Below are positions 41,101 through 51,700 of a stretch of 64,000 nt of DNA, piece after piece. Below the pieces are notes generated by a model that was given only the letters and a program-made list of their open reading frames with translations, ran no database searches and was not told the DNA's origin. Numbering within the stretch: position 1 is the stretch's first letter; the number at the start of each line of letters is the position of its first letter. Source of the DNA: Lutjanus erythropterus (taxonomy: Eukaryota; Chordata; Actinopteri; Lutjaniformes; Lutjanidae); assembly GCA_020091685.1 (NCBI GenBank), contig CM034595.1, positions 26,955,933 through 27,019,932 of the forward strand, written 5' to 3'. The position numbers were made by a program, and so were the translations under genes.

Positions 41101-44100
41101 TGCTGGTTGAAATGACTTCTCGGCTGCACAGTCTCCATTACAAACATAATAATTGCAAGCAGCTAGAAATATAAAATATTAAAAAATATAGTTTTCAAAG
41201 TTTTTTTCTTCCCAAGGCACACCAAAGGGCAAGTCAAAATCTCAAGGCACACCTCTATTAACATCCATGCAAAATAGCATCTATAACCAACCTAGCCAAT
41301 GGAGGCAACAAGCACAAACCAATCAAGAGTTCCAGAAGTGCAGGTGGGGGAAAAAGGCATCAGCTAATCTGGGCCTTTCAGGGCTCAACAAACAAGGACT
41401 ATCAACTTGCCCTGGGCAAGTTAAGTGCCATGTTGGGCTAGTAAGTCTGGCATCTCATCTGGCAAGTGGGAAAAAAGAATTAAACAATTTAACTATTTTG
41501 ATAATTGACTAATTGTTTGAGTAAATCTTCATGCAAAATTTATTATCACAAACAAGGCCCTTAAAAACTACTTTCTGACATTTTAGAGCCGTCACAGCCC
41601 TAGATAAAACATGACAGTTAACTTCAGTCTTTGTTGTCATTTGATAACTGCTGATAAAGAAAACAATTTGAGACATGTGAAAATTGACTTTGGGCAAGTA
41701 GAGTTCTTATCCACCTGGCTGGTGAAAACTGGCCTTCACTTTGATGGAAGGCTTTAAAAAAATGTTTGCCCCTGTAGTAAATTAAAAATTCATTCATATT
41801 TTATAATTTATTTATAGCTTTTTGAATAGTTGTATATTGCAAAAATAATGTGTGGTTGTCACAAAATCTCAGTGCACACCTTTTGGGAACCATTGCTTTG
41901 CACCGTCAAGTCAGTTTTTTTTTATATATAGCACCAAATCATAACAGAAGTTATCTCAGGGCACTTTTCATACAGTCTAGACTGTGCTCTTTATGGTGTT
42001 TACAGAGACACAATAGTTCCCACCAAGAGCAAGCAGTGTGTTCAGCTGAGTCAGTCTGTAGTTATGCTGGTTAGCTGTTTGCTGACAGACTTTTTCCTCT
42101 GGGGATCAAGACTTGGTCAACTATCTTCATAATCTTTTCTCCCCTCCTCCATTTTGTTGTTTTAACATTTATATGTTTTCTTTGCTGATACACATCTGTC
42201 CCCCCATGTGTCTGTAGGTGATGGGCCTCTCGACTCCTGGACAAGCAGAAATCACCAGTCTGGACTCAGGCAACATTGATGACGTCCTAAGTAAGCCTTT
42301 ACTCTTCAGATGATTCTTAAAGGAAAAGTTTGATGTTTTGAAAAATACACTAATTTCTTTTCTTGCAGAGACTTAGATGAGCAGATCACTACCACCTCAT
42401 GTCTGTTCATTCAATACGAAGCTGCAGTCAACAGCTGGACTTAGCTTAGCATAAAGAGTGGAAGCAGGGGAAACAGTTTATTTCTCATCTGATAATTAGA
42501 AAGGAAGCATATTTAATATTCATTCAGCTCTTCATTTTTTACATTTGTCTTTAAGAGATACATATTATTTAATTTTTCCATCTTTGTTACCTTCATGAAG
42601 GACATTATGTTTTCAGTCTACTCTGTCAGACTCTTTGCATATCTCTGTGTTATCTAGCAGGATGTAAAAAAAAAAATCAAATAATAATAGATTTCAAAGA
42701 AATTTGGTGGCAAGGGAAGATCATTACCATTACATAACAAGGTTTCGGTGCACAATTAAACCTTTTATACTTTCTTTGACCCCTGAGCTGTGAGGTGGAG
42801 AGGCAAAGTTTAGTTTTCTTGAATTCCTTCCAACACATATCTCTATTTGCCACACCCATTGCTGCCATCTCATATTTGCTCCACATTCAGTTATTACATC
42901 AGCGGTTATTATTTTTAATGTTTCAGGCTATTTTCTTAAAATTGTTTGCCACATTGTTGCAGGTCTGGCCTACTTGATAGTAGAGTTTCACGGTATGCCA
43001 TGAAATCAAAATTAATGGTTACCATACCGTGTACATTTGCTTATCTATGGTGTTGAATTCTACCGCAGTAGTGTTATTTAAAATTTGTTGAATTCTGCCA
43101 AGTTTCATGTCTATCAAGATGCAGTATTTTGAGAAATTAATTTTTTTTTTTTTAAAGAAACCCTTCTTATTCATTCCTTTAAGAGTTGTTGTAACTGATA
43201 AAAATAATTGTGTTATACCGTATACTGTTATGTTTTCTGAGACATTACTGTACCATAAAAATATTATACCATTGCAACCCTACTCAGTTGGTCCTTGGCT
43301 TACCTTTTCACAAAATAGAAATTTAGTTTTAATTTTATCATTTTGTTCTATGTTAGATACATGTATATGGCCACGAGTCACTGATTATAAATTTCTGTTA
43401 CTGAAGGGCTCTGGATGGACTTTGTTGTTTTTTTTTCTCCTTCAGTGACAGATGTTTTAAAATTGATTAGCCTAATTAATTAATTTTACATGCAAAACAT
43501 ACGTCCACTAGTGTATTTAGTAATATATGGGGGCTTATGTTAATTTCTTGTTTGTGCGTGTTTCCTTGCAGATAATGCAGGGGTGGCATTAGTGAATTTT
43601 TACGCAGACTGGTAAGTACGTTGTTTCTTTCCTTCAGTCATTAAAACTCTGTATATTATGTCGAGGATGTTTAAATTGAATTCTGCTCATGATGCAGACG
43701 TTTTCTATGAATGCCACATGGTGCAATGAGTATAATTAGATTGAAGTCATCCGCAGTAGAGATTTTGTTGATCTACTTTTAAAGGATTTTTACAGAGTGC
43801 GTCTGTTTTAATCTCATATTTCTGAACTGGTCTAATTATTGGATGGATGAAGGAACCGTTATCGGCAAAATCATTTGACAACATAGTCAAATACTGCTAA
43901 ATTTAGTCGTGTGGGTTAAAATCTATCTAAATCTATTTAGTTTACTTACAAATTATGGAAATCCTTTTGACCTCACGCTACTCCCACCATCCCCCATACA
44001 GGTGCAGATTCAGTCAGATGCTCCATCCAATTTTTGAGGAGGCATCGAACATAGTGAGGGAAGAGTTCCCTAATACCAACCAGGTGGTGTTCGCCCGTGT

Positions 44101-44929
44101 AGACTGTGACCAGCATTGTGAGTATTGCTTACCTTTTTATTCATTTTTAATGTTCTTTAAAGCAGTGTTTCCACCGCGATTACCACAAATACAATGTTAG
44201 AAATACAGTTATCTAAAGAAAAATCTCCAGCCGCTTCTTTTCAGCTGATTAACATACTACTTACTGTGACTTTGCCTGGGAAAATATACACACAGGCTCT
44301 TCTGCATATGATCTGATTTCAAGGAGAATTCAACCCGGTGGCAGTCATTAAGAATAACTATAGAAATAACCAATCTTACTGGTGGTCTCATTTCCTTATG
44401 TAGGTCATATAGAGACATCAGTGTTAAATTGAGACCATTTGCGACCAGTTAAAAATTCCTTGAACATTTTGACATAGCCAAGAAAATATCAAATAACATC
44501 CAAATGCAACTAGCAAATGAACTAAATTACATTTAGTACTTTTTTTTTTTTTTAATTTGTTTAACCCAGACATTCAGAAACTTTTTCAGCTTGAGACCTA
44601 AAAAGAGAAATTTTGTATCGCTTGAAAGTCTCTTCTTTACACAGGAAGAATTGACACTTTAAGTTTAATTTAACGGAGCCACATAATATATTTATTTTAT
44701 CAGCAGCCAAAGTATTTATTTCATGATGATGTGAACAAAAGAAAACTCATTTTAGTAATTTTGAAACTGAACTGGAAAAAATTTGTATTTTTCTGTGATA
44801 GTTTACTTGAATTGTGTTGTTATGTTATCTAAATTATTATTAATATATGGGGTGGTTGTTGTGTATGGTGATCTAATGCTTTACACTTCCATAACGCCCT
44901 CATTCTATATACAGAAAGCAAAAAAAGTG

Positions 44930-44976
<47 letters not shown>

Positions 44977-45635
44977 TATATTTGATGCACATATGTACAC
45001 ATAGATGCCCAGCACACCAAAGCTCAGACACATAAACCACCAGCCTCAGCCTTTTGAGATAAAGCAAATTAAAGAGAATTATTGATGACCTGCAAACTGT
45101 TTGAAGACTAATGACAAAACTGCTGCTTCCTGTGAAGACGGGAGGCTTAGAGACACCCCGCAGGGAGATTGACACCTGCCACATGCACGCACACACACAC
45201 ACTCACACTCATTCACTGTGTGCAGAGAGAATATTTACTCTTGGTGGGGGGGCAGCTTTCATGTGGGAGATCAGAGCTCAGAGCTGACTGAAGGCAGTGT
45301 TTTCAGACAGACAGGTTTAACTGCTGTCTCTGTCACTGCTCCGCTCCTCATCCACCCATCCCCATGTGTTTTTACTGTGCTTCTTCCTCTTCATCAATCG
45401 ATTCGCCCTTCTTTACTTAACTTCTCCTCTGTCTCTGCGCAGCGGACATAGCCCAGCGGTACCGCATCACCAAGTATCCGACATTGAAGTTGTTCCGCAA
45501 TGGGATGATGATGAAGAGGGAGTACAGGGGTCAGAGGTCGGTGGCGGCCATTGCTGATTTCATCCGCCAGCAGCAGGTTGACCCCGTGAAAGAAATACAC
45601 TCAGTGGAAGAGGTTAATACTTTGGATGTGAGTGT

Positions 45636-45706
<71 letters not shown>

Positions 45707-48700
45707 TCAATATCCACGGTTTCTGCAGGTCCTTAGAAAGTCTAAAATTGATAAGCTGAATTTTAGACCTTAAAATGACTTTTTTATGATTTTGACAGGT
45801 TGTAAATATTGGTTGCATTCAGTCTTGATTTTAAATGAGTTTTGGGGAAAAAATTGTGTTAATCACACTCAAACAAAACTACAAAATGAAAGCAACATGG
45901 AACAATAATGCAAACGGTGCAGCTTGGCCATAATTTATTGGAGCACACAACACAACAAGTAGTAAAAATCCTCCACAAATATATAAGTTTTCTGCACTGG
46001 AAGTCCCTGGACTACATAGTGACTGGAGCAGCCCACAGTTCTGACAAAAAGTTATGGCTGAGATGTGAGATAGTTTGGCTAAGTGTTGTGTTTTTAGCTA
46101 AATCACCATTTCTGTCCCTGTTGCATTAGCTGGATGAGCCAAGCTACTGTTAGCTCAGCAGGGCATAGTGTCACATCAAACTGCTTGAAAAAAATCGATA
46201 TCCCTCTTTTTTAACATGATACAAGTCTTAAATTACATTCACAGTGCTCTTAAAAAGTCTTAAATCGAACTTGTAGTAACCTGCAGAAACCCTATGAATA
46301 ATATCAGATTTTCACAAAGTCATTGTAAAATAATACATACATATATTTCTTTTTTCAACACTTGGCTTCCTGGTTCAACAGAGGAGCAAGAGAAACATCA
46401 TAGGTTACTTTGAAAAAAAGGACTCCGAAAACTACCACACATATGAAAAAGTTGCCAACATCCTTCGAGATGACTGCACATTCCTGGCTGCCTTTGGGTA
46501 AGACACCATCTTTTGATCCATTTCACATTTATCATTTAAATGAGGCTCATATGTGTATACATGAATCTGGAGAAGTACTGGAAGTAAACAAGCAGTCATT
46601 GCTGTGGTGGCGTCTCCCTACAGCATGCGCATGCTTGAATGCAAGCCGTCGTAATTTTCACAACCAATGTCTTAACTACTCTGTAAAATCTGAAGAATGT
46701 TAATGTTGCCATCGAAATAGGTACCTTCATCAGTTACTGAGGGCCATTGTCCAACATCATCAATCCAGTTATCTATGTTGTAACTGTCAGCAGGCAAAAG
46801 CGGATGTGGTGTCTAGGAGGGAATCCCAGTCCTGTGAAATATCTAGTGAGAGTGAACATTTTAACCCAAACCATGAGGAAATCTATGCATTTTGCAAATC
46901 TTGGGTTCCCATCTGGACACAAGCAGCAGACACAGAGAGAGTGACAGACATTACAACGTGCCACCACAGTAATGGTGATTCTGCTAGATGGCAGAACACC
47001 CAAAGCAGTTGTTGGATTTGTCTATATACTTCGTTCATCTGAATCAGGTGTGCTGGTCACGGAAACATCTAAAACATGCAGGGCAGCGAGCTCTGGGGAC
47101 CAGGATAGGGGAAACGCTGTACTTAGTGCAACTTTGCTGGAAAAATGTAAACTGTCTGCATGCCATAAATCATCTAATCTGATTTCAAGGAGAATCTGAC
47201 CTGGTTGCAGGAATTAAGAAAAACTATATAGAAACAGCAGATCTTCTTGCTGGTGCTCTCCTTTGCTTATGTAGGTCATATAGAGGTATAAACTCCTTGT
47301 AGTATGTTTAAACTCATCTTGACTGCTTTACTCTCGCAGTGCTGTATCTGAGTCTGAGCGCTTCAGTGGAGACAATGTAATCTACAAACCCATGGGGGAG
47401 AGCGTCCCTGACATGGTCTACCTCGGCTCACTCACCAACTTTGACCTGACCTACGCCTGGGCCCAGGACAAGTGTGTGCCTCTGGTCAGGGAGATCACCT
47501 TTGAAAATGGAGAGGTTTGTTACCTGCTTCTTCCTACAGAGCACTGTCAGTGTGATAATAATCTTAGTGTTTCTTTTTTTGGTCTAATATTAGATGTATA
47601 AATCTGGATATTCAGATGCACACGTAGATATTTACACAAAAAACATTCTGGAGGGTATTCATGGAGTCTGTGGGCAGTCCATCTGCTGAGCTACGCAAAC
47701 CCTGAATGACTCCATCTGTCTTTGACGCTTTGTGTGTGTATGCGTGTGTCTTTTTTTCCAGGAGCTGACTGAAGAAGGAATTCCTTTCCTCATCTTGTTC
47801 CACGTTAAAGAAGATGGAGAGAGCTTAGAAAAGTTCCAACACGAAGTCGCTCGTCAGCTCATCAGCGAGAAAGGTGGGAGTATTTGTGGCATTTATGAGA
47901 AGGGGTGTCACAATTCTGCAAATCTGTGATTCAGTTTGATACGAGTCAATTTGATTTAAACATTTTATGCTCTGACAGCTGTCATTTACATCAAATTTTA
48001 CTTCAGATTTTTCATTAAAAAAGATTGGAAAGCACAGCCGCAAGTAAAAGTACATTATATCGTATTTCAAGTGTTTTTTTTTTCTTCAGACATACACTGA
48101 ATGTTTGCAAATAGGTGGGAGTGGAGAAGAAAAAAAATACTGGCAGAACTGATCCTGCTTTTAATTTCACCCCATTTTCGATTTAGAATTTAACTTGTGG
48201 CACCCCTACTCATGAGCCAAACAGCCTTGTGTACAGAAATGGTTTTCATGACACTGGTGTCTCCTCTTCAGGGTCTATAAACTTCTTGCACGCGGACTGC
48301 GAGAAGTTCCGCCATCCTCTGCTCCACATCCAGAAAACTCCTGCTGACTGTCCCGTCATCGCTATAGACTCATTCAGACACATGTATGTCTTTCCTGACT
48401 TCAAAGACCTTACGTAAGTACCACCTTTCACTTTCTCTAAAAAATGATTTGCTTTTGTATGATAATGCACTGTGTTGAAATTGTATGCACAATATTATCA
48501 GTGTCTGATAAATGACTGTTGTATTTTATTTCTTTTGAGATTCCACCTTGTGTGCACTTATAAAAAAGTTTTTAGAGTAGAAATATGGGCTGGTAATTAT
48601 TTCATGCAGAAGGAAATGGCCAAATAGAAATGAAAACTCACCACAAATGCACCTGTAATTAACAAATGAATCATCCACATGTCAAATCACTCAGATATAT

Positions 48701-51700
48701 TCAGCATTCTTTTTGAGCATTGAAATTGTTCATAACAAGATCTCCTTAAATAAAGTTAATTTCATTGCACACACACCATAATCCACTGTGCACTGAACAC
48801 CAGAGAAATGTCACACCTCCTAAAATCTGTCCTTTATGAATGGGCCAGGACACCGGAGCTAATGTGACATGATTTGGCACGTGCAATAAGTGCTAAACTA
48901 ATCCAGTCTAATCTAATTTAATCTTATTTATTCTGTCCCCCACCGCTCTGCCTCCCCCAGTCCCCAATCAGAGTCTGATCAGATAGACAGAAGCCCCGAG
49001 GACTGACCGGGCCTCCACAACCTAATTACATCACATCACTACTGCATGTGGCACACAGCTTGTAATTACATTAGCGCAGTGTATGTTATATATATATAAG
49101 TGTTTGCGTGTGTGTGTGTGAGTCTGCATGCTGCTCTGACACACAAGGTTAGCTGTGACTGGGGACCAGCTCTGCCTGTGTGATATGACAACAGCTCATG
49201 ACCTGTCGTTAATAAGCACACTTTACAAGACAGCGTTGATATGGATTAATGCTGCTTCATGACATGTCCGCAGGGACAAATGTCCTCTGCTGCTGCCACA
49301 AGCTGATTTGTTTCATATCAACTCTGACCTGCTCTGCACTTCAAGCAGGTCTTTGTTGTTGGACTTTGTGTGTAGGAATGTCTTTGTCAAACACACAGTT
49401 AATGGGCCTCATGCAAGAACCACTCGCACAAACAGACCAGCTCTTTAGTGTCACGCACAAGTGATTTAAGAGAATTTGTTGTATTCAGCACTTTACTTGA
49501 ATTTTCTTTTAGCATGCCTACAAACGAAATTCACAAGTGTTCAGACCTGTCATACAAGTCAATTACGGTCTGTCTCTATTCTTAAGGGGAAAAACAATTA
49601 AAAAACCAAAACATCTAAGATTCACAGTCATGCCTTAATCCTTCATCTGAATGAGTCTGGAGTTTAAATGTGTCACTGAAGGGCTCAGTGGCTCAGTTGG
49701 TGAAGCGTGCGGCCCATGTGCAGAGGTTGTCGGTCCTGAGCAGCGGCCATGGGTTTGACTTTCGCCTGTGTCCCTTGGCTGCATGTCTTTTTTCCCAGCA
49801 GATTTTCATCATTTTCTAGACATAATTGACATTATGACTTACACATTTAAGCACCTGTTGAGAAAAATTCACACTCTGACAGCTGCCTAAAAAGTCATGG
49901 TTAAATTTTGATTCGTGGATTGTATTATTTTTCTGATCAGAAAAAATGGGCTAATAGTAGGCTTAATTTAATTTTAAAATGAGCTACTTTGGCTCAGACA
50001 TAGCTGCCTCTGTAGTCGCATCAGACTGCATATATATATCTATTTAAAAATGATAAATAACCAAAAGTAAAGCTTTATAAAGTCTATGGTAGTCACCACT
50101 CTGTAGCGTCACTCAAGGCCCTGCCCTCGGCACTATGTGATTGTTTGCCCATCATACGTAATGACCTATAAACACTGAAGGATGTGCAACAGAATGGCAA
50201 AGAGACTGGAGCTACTCTGGTTAGATACCTTAGCTATGTGTTGAATGGAAGACAGCATCTTATGATTTACTTCTGTGATGACAAGCATTCCCAATTTCCC
50301 AGATACACCACTAAAGTCACAGCCTACTGGAATTCATTCAATGGAGGCGAAAGCTTTTAACCCTGTCATTGCACTTCAGAGTAAAGCAAAGCTGCATCTG
50401 TTGTGTCTTTTCACTGCAACTCTGCATCAAGATTTAGGGAATTATTAGTCCAAAAAGTAACAGCGGCATAAAACTGTATTTCACTCTGTGCTGGTTAAAT
50501 TTTGTGTTTAGTCTGCGGTTCACACGCGGGCCAATCCATGGGGGTAATCCATACAGATGGCAGATGAACTATGTTCTGTTACACCACTAATATGCTCTAA
50601 TCAAACTTCCTGACTGTCAGATCCTCTTGACTTCCTCCAGTTACTGACTAAGACTTTATGGTATCTAACTTCATGTTTGGGCGGGCCGGTTATGACTCAG
50701 GAGGTAGAGCAGGTTGTTTGTTAATTGCAGTTTTGTTGGTTTGATCCCCAACTCCTCCTGTCTGCAAGTCCAAGTATCCTTTGAGAATCGGTGTGAGTGG
50801 GTGAGTGAGAGGCTAGCATTGTCCACTGTTAGAAAAACACATGCAAATGCAGCCCATTTACCATGTCAGACTGTCACAACATATCGTTGACAGCTGTACT
50901 ATTTATCTTCTAACGGTTTAAGATCCCCTAAGACAACTATCAATTCTGATAGATCTGTCACCTTTTTGTCTGCTGATTTCCAGCAGCAGGACATGAAGCT
51001 CCATGGTGTGATTTATGCTTTCTCTTGGGAAATATTTTTGTGAATGAGACTTCAAATGGAGCTGAACAGAAAGCCATGTAAAGCAGTTTGGGAGTTAATG
51101 ATTAAGTTAATGATTGAATCTATGAATGTGCACCTACTCATGAGTAGGTGGCACTCATCAGGCTGAAATGATCACTTTTATGGAAGGTAGAGAGAGGTTT
51201 TAGGTTAAGAATGTCAAAATGTTCTTGCATGTCTTATGTGTGTTTTGTGTGTTTTTTCTGTCAGTGTCCCTGGCAAGCTGAGACAATTTGTGCTGGACCT
51301 TCACTCCGGAAAACTACACCGAGAGTTTCACCATGGTCCTGACCCCACGGACAGCACACCCGGACAGGTCAGACAGCAGCGTCTGCACGCATCAGAGTTA
51401 CTGAAAGTTGGTTTCATTATGTCACGTGAAACTTGCAGCATTATAGTAAAGACCAGCTAAAAAGAGAACAAGTTAAGAACTAGAGTGTATCGAGACAAGA
51501 TAAGGACTTGTAGAGAAGAGCTGTCACATCCTAGTAGGGTTGGGAAATAAGTTAACATTTTCCAAATGGGCACTGTCAGCCCATCAACGGCGATTGGCGA
51601 TATATTTGTGCATGTGTGCACGCCCTCCTGAGTCTCAGCTGAGATATGTGTGCCTATGTTACATGTGTCTACTACATCCAACTTATACATACATCAAAAT

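Larger units (their letters stand above)
48414..51264 (+). other. erp44 intron 9 (2.85 kb)
   Basis: It holds a block of apparently structured non-coding sequence at 48930-49085, a tRNA-derived SINE-like copy (49681-49800) and a second dispersed fish repeat (50688-50872). No exon is seen. Confidence 0.5.
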
